DNA of 10,201 bases from Paracoccaceae bacterium. GTDB taxonomy: Bacteria > Pseudomonadota > Alphaproteobacteria > Rhodobacterales > Rhodobacteraceae. Each line of letters opens with the position of its first letter. The stretch's first letter is position 1. The notes beneath the pieces are model-generated. The model saw only the letters and a list, made by a program, of their open reading frames with translations. It was not told where the DNA came from and made no database searches. Made by a program: the position numbers and the translations under genes. The DNA lies in NCBI GenBank assembly GCA_009920225.1, contig RGAJ01000040.1:1-10201 (forward strand), read 5' to 3'. Shown in pieces: positions 1-6,727 of this stretch.

Positions 1-787
1 TAATAACGGACCGTTCGGGCGTGCCCAATTCAACGACGGATTTTTCAACCAATGTCCCCGTCGGGCAAGCCTGCACACAGGCACCGCAGCTGACACAATC
101 AGAGGACAAGAAATTGTCCAAAGGACCGCCTGCAGACACACGGCTGTCAAAGCCGCGGCCTTCGATGGTCAGGGCAAAGGTACCTTGGACCTCTTCACAG
201 GCGCGTACACAACGGTTGCACACGATACATTTGCTGGGGTCATAATTGAAATACGGGTTCGAGCTGTCACAGGGCAGATAATCCGGATTGGCTTCGCCCG
301 ATGTATTGCGCACCTCGAAATGGTTTGCCATTTCGGCGTTTTCTGGCGCCTCATACCGCACATCACGCAGACCAACGGCACCGGCCATGTCTTGCAATTC
401 GCAATCACCATTTGCCGAACAAGTCAAACAATCCAGTGGATGGTCAGAAATATATAATTCCATCACGCCTTTGCGGATTTTGCGCACTTTGGACGATTGT
501 GTGTGAACAACCATGCCCTCAGCCACCGGCGTCGTACATGAGGCCGGTGTGCCGCGACGTCCTTCGATTTCGACGACGCACAAGCGACAAGATCCGAACG
601 CTTCGATTGAATCGGTCGCGCAAAGTTTGGGAACACTGATCCCCGCCAAGGCAGACGCCCGCATCACCGAGGTTCCCGCAGGGACAGTGATCGCATTGCC
701 ATCAATGGTCAGCGTTACAGGTGCCCCCTGCGCCGCAGGTGTGCCCAGATCGCGATCATCGGTCCAAGGAATAATAAAATCTTTCAT
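1..787 (-). CDS. fdsA: NAD-dependent formate dehydrogenase alpha subunit, N-terminal part (cut by window edge)
   Basis: Catalytic subunit of a cytoplasmic, molybdenum- or tungsten-dependent formate dehydrogenase that passes electrons from formate to NAD+ through FdsB and FdsG. Only the first 262 codons are here; the Mo-cofactor domain lies beyond the left edge. The visible part is the NuoG-like iron-sulfur region. A ferredoxin-type [2Fe-2S] domain has C56, C67, C70 and C84. A His-Cys3 [4Fe-4S] motif has H116, C120, C123 and C129. Two CxxCxxCxxxC [4Fe-4S] motifs follow, at C187/C190/C193/C197 and C231/C234/C237/C241. All expected ligands are present, so it looks functional. The ATG at 785-787 starts one base after the stop of the upstream small gene, and the purine-rich AAAGGGG in that gene's last codons probably serves as ribosome binding site. 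It is the last visible gene of the operon. The family call is secure; the label fdsA rather than fdhA/fdhF is a naming choice. Confidence 0.93.
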   Translation of the reverse strand, partial: MKDFIIPWTDDRDLGTPAAQGAPVTLTIDGNAITVPAGTSVMRASALAGISVPKLCATDSIEAFGSCRLCVVEIEGRRGTPASCTTPVAEGMVVHTQSSKVRKIRKGVMELYISDHPLDCLTCSANGDCELQDMAGAVGLRDVRYEAPENAEMANHFEVRNTSGEANPDYLPCDSSNPYFNYDPSKCIVCNRCVRACEEVQGTFALTIEGRGFDSRVSAGGPLDNFLSSDCVSCGACVQACPTGTLVEKSVVELGTPERSVI

Positions 788-788
788 C

Positions 789-1004
789 TCATGCCCCTTT
801 TTTCAGGCCAGCCAAAACATAGGCTACGATTGCGTTTGCATGGCCATGCCCTAGGCCAAAATCCGTTTTTAACCACGCCACGATTTCCATATGTTTCAAT
901 TCGGTTTTCGTGGCGACCAGCGCCAACCAATGTTCGATCGGTTGGCCATATTTCTTTTCAATCGACGGGAAATAGGACGCAGGTCCTTTTACAGCGTCGG
1001 TCAT
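789..1004 (-). CDS. Small DUF4287-like protein inside the formate dehydrogenase operon
   Basis: A 71-residue soluble protein with no signal peptide or membrane segment. Residues about 12-66 resemble the DUF4287 family. They include SIEKKYG near the start, a KHMEIVAWLK helix (38-47) and a Gly/His-rich GLGHGHANA motif (50-58). The function of that family is not known to me. Its start overlaps the fdsB stop as ATGA, and its stop lies one base before the fdsA start, so all three should be translationally coupled. Many fds operons encode a small delta subunit (FdsD), usually at the end of the operon. This protein does not look like FdsD to me and sits between beta and alpha. It could be an assembly or stability factor, or simply be co-expressed. 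The two close histidines (H53, H55) might bind metal, but that is a guess. The gene is well supported; its role is not. Confidence 0.82.
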   Translation of the reverse strand: MTDAVKGPASYFPSIEKKYGQPIEHWLALVATKTELKHMEIVAWLKTDFGLGHGHANAIVAYVLAGLKKGA

Positions 1005-2518
1005 TCTGCGGCCTGCTTTTGCGCCGCGAATTCATCGGGGAAATGGGTCAATGCTGACATGACAGGGAACGGGGTAAACCCGCCCAGTGCGCAGAGCGAT
1101 CCGTCTTTCATCGTTTCACACAGGTCGGTCAGCAATTCAATCGCCGCACCATCACCTTGGGCAATGCGGTCGATGGTTTCCACACCGCGCACAGCGCCAA
1201 TGCGGCAAGGCGTGCATTTGCCACAGCTTTCCACTGCGCAGAATTCCATCGCGAACCGCGCCATTTGAAGCATGTCTGCGCTGTCGTCAAACACGACCAA
1301 ACCGGCATGTCCAATCAGACCACCGTTTTGATCGAATTCTTCATAGCCCATGGGCGTGTCAAATTTCGACACAGGCATATAGGCCCCCAATGGGCCACCG
1401 ACCTGCACCGCTTTCACAGGGCGACCAGATGCCGTGCCGCCTGCGATGTCATTGACAACCTCACCCAATGTGGTCCCGAATGCGGTTTCAAACAAACCGC
1501 CGTGTTTTACGTTACCCGCAATTTGAAGGGTCACTGTGCCGCGTGAACGACCGACACCAAAGCTTGCGTAATGATCTGCGCCTTTTTCAAAGATCACAGG
1601 CACACTGGCCAAGCTGATGACGTTGTTGACGACCGTTGGGCGGCCCATGAACCCCTCGAGCGCAGGCAGAGGCGGTTTTGCGCGCACCGTGCCACGTTTG
1701 CCTTCCAACGAATTCAACAGCGCTGTTTCTTCGCCGCAGACATACGCGCCTGCGCCAACACGGATTTCCATGTCAAACGCGCGCCCAGATCCCATGACGT
1801 CGGCACCCAAAACGCCGCCTTTGCGGGCGGCCTCAACTGCGGCGCGCATCACGCGAATGGCAACGGGGTATTCCGAGCGCAAATAGACATAGCCCTTGGT
1901 CGCACCAACACCCAGACCGGCAATCGCCATACCTTCGATGAGGGAAAAGGGATCGCCTTCCATGATCATGCGGTCGGCAAATGTGCCGCTATCGCCTTCG
2001 TCTGCGTTGCAAACGATATATTTTTGATCCGCAGTTGCGTCAGACACGGTTTTCCATTTGATCCCCGTTGGGAACCCTGCCCCGCCGCGACCGCGCAGAC
2101 CAGATTTCGTCACCTCGTCCACGATGGCGGCTTGGTCCATCTGTGCCGCACGGCGCAAGCCGACCAATCCACCATGCGCTTGGTAATTGGTCAAATCGAG
2201 CGGATCAATCACACCACAGCGTGCAAAGGTCAGACGCGTTTGACGGGCCAAGAATGGAAGGTCATCGACCTTGCCCAAGCTGGACAATTTACCATCCAAA
2301 AGCGCAGCAGCGTCAGAGGCATCAACATTGCCATACCCGATACGGCCCGCATCTGTTTCGATTTCTACCAGCGGCTCAAGCCACGCCATGCCGCGCGATC
2401 CGTTGCGGATCACCTGCACCTCGATGTTGCGATCCGCCGCGGCGGCAACGATGGCATCGGCCAAATCATCTGCGCCTAATGCGACTGCGGCGCTGTCGAG
2501 AGGGACGTAAATTTTCAT
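1001..2518 (-). CDS. fdsB: NAD-dependent formate dehydrogenase beta subunit (NuoF-like, FMN and NADH binding)
   Basis: Diaphorase subunit that takes electrons from the iron-sulfur clusters of FdsA/FdsG to FMN and then to NAD+. At 505 residues it has the usual length for FdsB, which is longer than NuoF. Residues about 1-105 form the expected N-terminal thioredoxin-like region, here without a set of cluster cysteines (only C101). The NuoF core follows: the Gly-rich nucleotide motif SGLRGRGGAGFP (139-150), the FMN-site motif CNADEGDSGTF (170-180), the GAGAYVCGEETALLNSLEG segment (255-273), and the C-terminal [4Fe-4S] motif SCGKCTPC (C432, C435, C438) with C476. Its ATG overlaps the fdsG stop as ATGA, and its own stop overlaps the next start the same way. 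The N-terminal extension and the position beside fdsA separate it from a respiratory complex I subunit. Confidence 0.95.
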   Translation of the reverse strand: MKIYVPLDSAAVALGADDLADAIVAAAADRNIEVQVIRNGSRGMAWLEPLVEIETDAGRIGYGNVDASDAAALLDGKLSSLGKVDDLPFLARQTRLTFARCGVIDPLDLTNYQAHGGLVGLRRAAQMDQAAIVDEVTKSGLRGRGGAGFPTGIKWKTVSDATADQKYIVCNADEGDSGTFADRMIMEGDPFSLIEGMAIAGLGVGATKGYVYLRSEYPVAIRVMRAAVEAARKGGVLGADVMGSGRAFDMEIRVGAGAYVCGEETALLNSLEGKRGTVRAKPPLPALEGFMGRPTVVNNVISLASVPVIFEKGADHYASFGVGRSRGTVTLQIAGNVKHGGLFETAFGTTLGEVVNDIAGGTASGRPVKAVQVGGPLGAYMPVSKFDTPMGYEEFDQNGGLIGHAGLVVFDDSADMLQMARFAMEFCAVESCGKCTPCRIGAVRGVETIDRIAQGDGAAIELLTDLCETMKDGSLCALGGFTPFPVMSALTHFPDEFAAQKQAAE

Positions 2519-2988
2519 GCGCCAAGTTCCTTTAGAATTTTGTCCATCTTTGCCCCATCCACGCGGGCGACCAAGCGATCATCAACCATCGCAGCAGGCG
2601 CGCAGGCACAAAGACCCAAACAATACACTGGTTCGATTGTGATTGACCCATCCGCGGATGTTTCATGCCAATCCAGCCCGAGTTTTTTCAACGTATCCGC
2701 CGCCAAAGCGTTTGCGCCAACGGATTGGCATGCTTCGGCACGACATAGCTTGATCACATGCGTTCCGGCAGGTTTTTCGCGGAAATCGTGATAGAAGCTG
2801 ATAACGCCATGAACCTCGGCTTTGGTGATGTTCAGCGCCTCTGCAATCAAACCATGAGCAAGCGCAGGAATGTAACCATAAGCATGCTGAAGAGCGTGCA
2901 AAATGGGCAGCATTGGCCCTTCGAGATTAAGATGCGAAGAAATAAGATCTTTCAGATCATTTTCATTGGGCGCGGCAAGGGTGGACAT
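2515..2988 (-). CDS. fdsG: NAD-dependent formate dehydrogenase gamma subunit (NuoE-like)
   Basis: A 157-residue thioredoxin-fold subunit carrying one [2Fe-2S] cluster, part of the diaphorase half of the formate dehydrogenase. The four cluster cysteines have the NuoE arrangement: C82 and C87 (LCRAEAC), then C123 and C127 (YCLGLC). The preceding helical part (about 10-70) contains the typical HALQHAYGYIP and VHGVISFYHDF segments. It is the first gene of the fds operon. The ATG at 2986-2988 is chosen because AAGGA lies six bases upstream (2995-2999) and the Met is followed by a normal-length N-terminus. Transcription probably starts in the 159-bp gap to tauC, where a LysR-type palindrome is seen. 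Nothing in the gene looks damaged. Confidence 0.94.
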   Translation of the reverse strand: MSTLAAPNENDLKDLISSHLNLEGPMLPILHALQHAYGYIPALAHGLIAEALNITKAEVHGVISFYHDFREKPAGTHVIKLCRAEACQSVGANALAADTLKKLGLDWHETSADGSITIEPVYCLGLCACAPAAMVDDRLVARVDGAKMDKILKELGA

Positions 2989-3063
2989 GACGGATCCTTA
3001 TTTGTGTTCACCGTCCGTGTGACGCAGTTTGATCCCCAATTCAATAATGATTTTTCGTTATTT

Positions 3064-3080
3064 GATAGGTTTTGTCTATC
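3064..3080. promoter_or_regulatory. Candidate LysR-type operator upstream of the fds operon
   Basis: A perfect inverted repeat, GATAG-N7-CTATC, lies about 76-92 bases upstream of the fdsG start codon. It contains the T-N11-A spacing (T3066 to A3078) typical of LysR-family recognition sites. Fds operons in other bacteria are known to be controlled by a LysR-type regulator (FdsR). No such regulator gene lies in this window; it could be beyond the left edge or elsewhere. The surrounding sequence on the fds coding strand is AT-rich, as expected for a promoter, but I could not fix convincing -35/-10 boxes. Confidence 0.5.
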
Positions 3081-3105
3081 GTTGAAGAATAGAAAATAAA
3101 TGCGA

Positions 3106-3137
3106 CCTATCCCGCGACGAAACCGTCACGGGATAGG
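3106..3137 (-). terminator. Hairpin terminator after tauC
   Basis: The inverted repeat has arms 3106-3119 and 3124-3137, with 13 of 14 positions paired and a 4-base loop. It starts about 10 bases after the tauC stop codon. Read on the minus strand, the stem is followed by a T-rich stretch (TCGCATTTATTTTC), which is not a perfect U-tract. It should end tauABC transcription and separate it from the fds operon, which is read in the same direction. Confidence 0.68.
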
Positions 3138-3147
3138 AAATTTAATA

Positions 3148-4485
3148 TTATCCGCGGCCCTTCCAAGGGACCATGACACGTTCCATCCATCGCACGAACA
3201 TATCGATCCCAAAGCCGATGATTCCGATCATCACGATGCCAAGGATAACAATATCGGTTTGCTGGAATTTCGACGCGGTCATGATCATCATACCGATGCC
3301 CTTTTCCGCGGCGACCAATTCGGCGGCAACAACAGTGCCCCAACAGACCCCCATCGCAACCCGTGCACCTGTAAAGATTTCAGGAAGCGAGTTCGGGATG
3401 ATCACAAACCGCATGATTTGCCATTTGCTTGCGCCCAAGGAATAGGCGGCGTGCACCTTGGAAATACGCACCCCAGACACACCCGCACGCGCCGCAATCG
3501 TCATGATCCAAAGCGCAGCAAGCGTCAACAAGATGACTTTGCCAACCTCGCCGATACCAAACCAAATGATGATCAGCGGGATCAAAGCAAGCGGCGGCAC
3601 AGGGCGCATGAATTCCACAATCGGATCAAACCAACCACGGAACCAGTCGTTCAACCCCATCGCATAGCCCAGCGGGATACCAATCAACGCGCCAAACAAG
3701 AACCCGACAACCACGCGGAACAAGGAATAGCCAAGGTGTTCACCCAAGGAATAGTTCTTGTACCCTTCCGACCAGATCTGACCAAAGCGGTTGACGAACA
3801 CATTTTCAGGTGCGGGCAACCAAATTGGTTCCATCTGCCATCCTGTCGCGGGAACCACATTGATTGTGCCCTTATCCGTGACAGCGATGCGGGCGTTTCC
3901 AATTTCAACTTCGCCACCCTCAGCGACGGGCTGGCCATTGATTTCGGTAATCTTTGCGCCCGATTTGCGGTCAAACTTGTCATTTTTGTCCCACAACAAC
4001 AGCTTGCTGCGATAGGCTTGAACAGCCATGACATCATTTTTCGCCCATCCGTCACCATCGGCCATATCTGGCACAAACGGGTCTTGACCCAATTCGTGAA
4101 CAACAATCAGTACATCCGCCTGATCGGACACACCATCCGCATTTTCGGCGGTGTATGTAAACGAAATCTCACCCGTAAAGGCGCCAGGCACATGCAGGAA
4201 GGATGGGATCATCTTGGATCCGGTAAAAGCCCCCCAGATCAAAAAGATCAAAACGATGGAAACAACCGAGGCCACAAAATTGGACGAAACCGCGCTTTCA
4301 TCGCCAAAGGTCACAGTTTTCAGGGATCCAAAATCTTTCTTTGGCGTGAGCAGTCGCTTGACCATACGCCAAATGCCCAAAGTGGCCAAAATAATCCCGA
4401 TATACACGGCGAAATATGGCAGCGACGTCACAAATAGGATTGTAATATCGACCAATTCGTTGATCAAAAGCGATAATACATTCAT
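3148..4485 (-). CDS. tauC: Taurine ABC transporter permease with a large N-terminal/periplasmic insertion
   Basis: Inner-membrane permease of the taurine importer, the partner of TauB and TauA. The C-terminal part (about 222-445) is a normal NitT/TauT-type permease. It begins at a WLPAPENV loop motif, has membrane helices, and contains the EAA loop (SLGASKWQIMRFVIIPNSLP, 349-368) that contacts the ATPase. The protein is 445 residues, whereas usual TauC proteins are about 270-280. The extra part contains an additional membrane segment (about 12-39) and a basic cytoplasmic linker (40-51). A second membrane segment (about 70-88) probably corresponds to canonical helix 1. It is followed by a soluble stretch of about 130 residues (90-221) that should face the periplasm. 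That stretch has FTYTAENADGVSDQADVLIV (109-128) and ITEINGQPVAEGGEVEIGN (179-197), resembling bacterial cadherin-like/VCBS repeat motifs. The start overlaps the tauB stop (ATGA). Taurine specificity is inferred from the neighbours. Confidence 0.9.
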   Translation of the reverse strand: MNVLSLLINELVDITILFVTSLPYFAVYIGIILATLGIWRMVKRLLTPKKDFGSLKTVTFGDESAVSSNFVASVVSIVLIFLIWGAFTGSKMIPSFLHVPGAFTGEISFTYTAENADGVSDQADVLIVVHELGQDPFVPDMADGDGWAKNDVMAVQAYRSKLLLWDKNDKFDRKSGAKITEINGQPVAEGGEVEIGNARIAVTDKGTINVVPATGWQMEPIWLPAPENVFVNRFGQIWSEGYKNYSLGEHLGYSLFRVVVGFLFGALIGIPLGYAMGLNDWFRGWFDPIVEFMRPVPPLALIPLIIIWFGIGEVGKVILLTLAALWIMTIAARAGVSGVRISKVHAAYSLGASKWQIMRFVIIPNSLPEIFTGARVAMGVCWGTVVAAELVAAEKGIGMMIMTASKFQQTDIVILGIVMIGIIGFGIDMFVRWMERVMVPWKGRG

Positions 4486-5288
4486 TGTGCTTCCTCCGAA
4501 CGGCCCATGATTTCTTCTTCCATATCCCAGATCATGCTTAAAATTTCTTCGCGTGTGCGGGCATAGTCAGGATGTTTCTTGACCTCGCGCAGATCCTGAC
4601 CGACGCCCAAATCGGCAAAGGGCAGACGATATTCGCGGTGAATACGACCTGGACGTGGGGCCATCACCAACAGGCGTTCCCCAAGTAACAGCGCCTCTTC
4701 CACAGAGTGGGTGATCAAGATAATTGTTTTGCCCGTTTCTTTCCAAAGTTTCAGAACCAGAGACTGCATTTTTTCGCGTGTCAGCGCATCCAATGCGCCC
4801 AAAGGTTCATCCATCAAAATGACGTCCGGATCGTTTGCCAGACAACGGGCCAAAGCCACACGTTGCTGCATCCCGCCCGACAGTTCATAAACAGCCTTTT
4901 CTTTGAAATCGCCCAGACCGACGATGTCCAGCAGATCGTCCACTTTTTTGCGGGTTTCGACCTTGTCTGCCCCCTTCATGCGTGGACCAAAACCGACGTT
5001 TTCGCGCACGCTCATCCATTCAAACAAAGCGCCTTGTTGAAACACCATGCCGCGTTCCGCGCTTGGGCCCGTGACGCGTTGCCCATTCAATTCGATCTGT
5101 CCTTCTGTGGGGGCCAAAAACCCCGCAACGATGTTCAACAGAGTTGTTTTCCCACATCCAGAGGGACCAAGGACAGACATCAATTCACCCGGACGCAAAT
5201 CCAAGGATACGTTTTTCAATGCCTGAACAGAACTGCCATTGGGCAGATCAAATCGCATAGAAATATTGTTGATCGACAAACCGCTCAT
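4482..5288 (-). CDS. tauB: Taurine ABC transporter ATP-binding protein
   Basis: Cytoplasmic ATPase that powers taurine uptake through TauC. All ABC motifs are intact in 268 residues: Walker A GPSGCGKTT (41-49), Q-loop glutamines at 84-85, signature LSGGMQQR (136-143), Walker B VILMDEP (156-162), D-loop GALD (164-167) and switch H194. The C-terminal segment after about 215 is acidic, with WDMEEEIMGRSEE near the end. The ATG at 5286-5288 has AAAGG about 7 bases upstream. The stop overlaps the tauC start, so the two are probably translated in a coupled way. A 71-base gap with a strong terminator hairpin separates it from tauA. Sequence alone does not distinguish taurine from related sulfonate or nitrate importers; the substrate call rests on tpa and tauR nearby. 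Confidence 0.93.
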   Translation of the reverse strand: MSGLSINNISMRFDLPNGSSVQALKNVSLDLRPGELMSVLGPSGCGKTTLLNIVAGFLAPTEGQIELNGQRVTGPSAERGMVFQQGALFEWMSVRENVGFGPRMKGADKVETRKKVDDLLDIVGLGDFKEKAVYELSGGMQQRVALARCLANDPDVILMDEPLGALDALTREKMQSLVLKLWKETGKTIILITHSVEEALLLGERLLVMAPRPGRIHREYRLPFADLGVGQDLREVKKHPDYARTREEILSMIWDMEEEIMGRSEEAQ

Positions 5289-5308
5289 CTTCGACCTTTC
5301 GAGTTTGT

Positions 5309-5340
5309 AAAAAAGGGCAAGGGTTTTATCCCCCTTGCCC
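5309..5340 (-). terminator. Intrinsic terminator/attenuator between tauA and tauB
   Basis: A perfect 9-bp inverted repeat (GGGCAAGGG at 5315-5323 and CCCTTGCCC at 5332-5340) has an 8-base loop. On the minus strand it is followed at once by six Ts (5314-5309). It begins about 20 bases after the tauA stop and ends about 20 bases before the tauB start. This is a textbook intrinsic terminator in the middle of an operon. It most likely lets only part of the transcripts read into tauBC and so gives more binding protein than membrane components. Confidence 0.85.
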
Positions 5341-5359
5341 CAATAGATTGTTGGTGTGA

Positions 5360-6361
5360 TTACATGCCTTTTGCAGCTGCAAGCGGTCCTGTGTTGACTG
5401 CACCCGCATAGCTTTCAAGAGCAGAGTCGATCGACTTTGCACCGACGAAGACGTCTGCAACGCCTTTCATGAAATCTTGTGCGCCGCCGCCAAGCCATTT
5501 GGCAGACAACTGTTCATCCACGGTCGGGAACACGAATGTAGCCATTGTGTCAGCCGTTGCTTGTTCATCCATACCTGCATCTTTTGCGATCACTGGCAGC
5601 ATCTGTGCACGGTTTGCTTCGTCCGCCCACATTGCGTTGGCGTCTGCGGTCACTTTTAGGAATTTCGCGACCATATCGCTGTTTTCCGCAACCCAAGCTG
5701 CAGGGCCGGATGTGACGTCAAACACAAGAATGCCAAGCGCTTCTTTTTCTGCACCGGTCAACAAAACGTTGCCATGTTCTTTCGCACGGCGTAGCGAACC
5801 ACCCCAGCCACAGAACATATCAACTGCACCCTGTGCAATCGCCGCTGCACCATCTGGTGGATCCATGTCGACGACTTCCATTGAACCAACATCAACACCG
5901 AAATGCGACATTTGCTTTAGGAACCCGTAATGCGCAGCTGTGCCCAGTGGAACAGCAACTTTTTTACCGGCCAATTCGCCTGTGCTGTCTTTGTCGATTT
6001 CCAAATCAGAGCGCACAACACAGTTGTCGTTGTCGGCATAGCTGACGGCCACGTCCAAGATTTGCAAATCTTGGCCTGCTGATGTCGCAACCACGAAAGG
6101 TGGCACACCTTGGCTGACAGACAATTGAACATCACCTGATGCCATCGCTGCAGACATCTTTACACCGGAATCAAAGCTGACCCAGTTGATTTTGGTGCCC
6201 ATGACTTCGTCATATGTGCCCATTTGCTTTGCGTACTCGAATGGCATTGGCCATTCTAGGAAATACGCAACAGTGATTTCATCTGCCGCGCTTACCATTT
6301 GGGCGGACGCAACAAGTGCAATCGCTGCGGTTGATGATAGAATTTTACGTGTAGTTTTCAT
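5360..6361 (-). CDS. tauA: Taurine ABC transporter periplasmic substrate-binding protein
   Basis: Periplasmic binding protein that captures taurine and delivers it to TauBC. The 333-residue precursor starts with a classic Sec signal peptide: basic MKTTRK, a hydrophobic core to about residue 20, and an SAQMVSA cleavage region predicting a mature start near A26. The mature part begins EITVAYFLEWPMPFEYA and is of the NitT/TauT/SsuA type, with a bilobal periplasmic-binding-protein length. Segments such as LAGKKVAVPLGTAAHYGF (129-146) and the DPPDGAAAIAQGAVDMFCGWGGS region fit the family's ligand-cleft and hinge parts. The start is supported by AAAGGGAG six bases upstream (6368-6375). It is the first gene of tauABC and is divergent from tpa across a 366-bp control region. 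Confidence 0.93.
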   Translation of the reverse strand: MKTTRKILSSTAAIALVASAQMVSAADEITVAYFLEWPMPFEYAKQMGTYDEVMGTKINWVSFDSGVKMSAAMASGDVQLSVSQGVPPFVVATSAGQDLQILDVAVSYADNDNCVVRSDLEIDKDSTGELAGKKVAVPLGTAAHYGFLKQMSHFGVDVGSMEVVDMDPPDGAAAIAQGAVDMFCGWGGSLRRAKEHGNVLLTGAEKEALGILVFDVTSGPAAWVAENSDMVAKFLKVTADANAMWADEANRAQMLPVIAKDAGMDEQATADTMATFVFPTVDEQLSAKWLGGGAQDFMKGVADVFVGAKSIDSALESYAGAVNTGPLAAAKGM

Positions 6362-6423
6362 TACAAACTCCCTTTGTCGTGCTTTCTTTTCGAAGCCTTG
6401 CGCACAACATGTGCAGCATTATC

Positions 6424-6438
6424 GACCATTGGATGGTC
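6424..6438. promoter_or_regulatory. Short palindrome upstream of tauA
   Basis: GACCAT-TGG-ATGGTC is a perfect 6-bp inverted repeat with a 3-base spacer, 63-77 bases upstream of the tauA start. It overlaps a -35-like TTGACC read toward tauA. It could be an operator for an unidentified factor. A short palindrome in AT-rich DNA can also arise by chance, so this is weak. Confidence 0.25.
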
Positions 6439-6608
6439 AACTCTGATCCGACCCTATTTCGGTTTTTCGATCAACTGTTTTCTGCTAAAAAATCGGAATT
6501 TATCAAACAGAGCATCAGATAATTTTTGATCAAAATCAGACATTTTTCCCATAAAACATAACGATTTCAGCCTAATGTCCATTGAAAAATATGTCGAGAT
6601 CGCAAATT

Positions 6609-6642
6609 TTGGACTTAATTCATTCAAAAATCTGGCCCTATC
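6609..6642 (+). promoter_or_regulatory. Candidate TauR operator upstream of tpa
   Basis: Two direct repeats, TTGGACTTAA (6609-6618) and CTGGCCCTAT (6632-6641), start 23 bases apart, about two helical turns. As I recall, the Rhodobacter capsulatus TauR site at tpa is built of direct repeats close to CTGGACYTAA, which both elements resemble. The repeats point toward tpa and end 86 bases before its start codon, a sensible position for an activator site. A second site with identical spacing lies at the tauR promoter. Confidence 0.68.
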
Positions 6643-6727
6643 CGCGACCCCATGTTTGATAACAATACAAATAGATCAAGATCGCTGCAGGGAATCCCTC
6701 GTCTGCAATGTATAAAGGAACTCCGAA

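Larger units (their letters stand above)
6362..6727. other. Divergent tauA-tpa control region
   Basis: This 366-bp AT-rich gap holds no credible gene. It contains the tauA ribosome binding site at the left (6368-6375) and the tpa ribosome binding site AAGGA at the right (6715-6719, eight bases before ATG 6728). It also holds a short palindrome about 65-75 bases before tauA and a direct-repeat site resembling a TauR operator about 86-119 bases before tpa. I could not assign clear sigma-70 boxes on either strand, which would fit activator-dependent promoters. Both taurine transcription units must start here. Confidence 0.75.

Noticed and set aside
1571..2479. A 302-codon plus-strand open frame opposite fdsB.
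   Set aside because: fdsB is intact with all family motifs; the antisense frame has no recognisable motif and an odd composition.
3100..4437. A 445-codon open frame on the plus strand opposite tauC.
   Set aside because: It is His/Asp/Arg-rich low-quality protein antisense to a clear permease, and its openness follows from the codon bias of tauC. No ribosome site or domain supports it.
6571..6590. Third TauR-like half-site (ATGGACATTA on the minus strand) facing tauA.
   Set aside because: There is no partner repeat at the 23-base spacing, and the match to the repeat element is imperfect.
6688..6700. AGGGA-A-TCCCT mini-palindrome just upstream of tpa.
   Set aside because: Only 5-bp arms with a 1-base centre. 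It is too short to call an operator or hairpin without conservation data.
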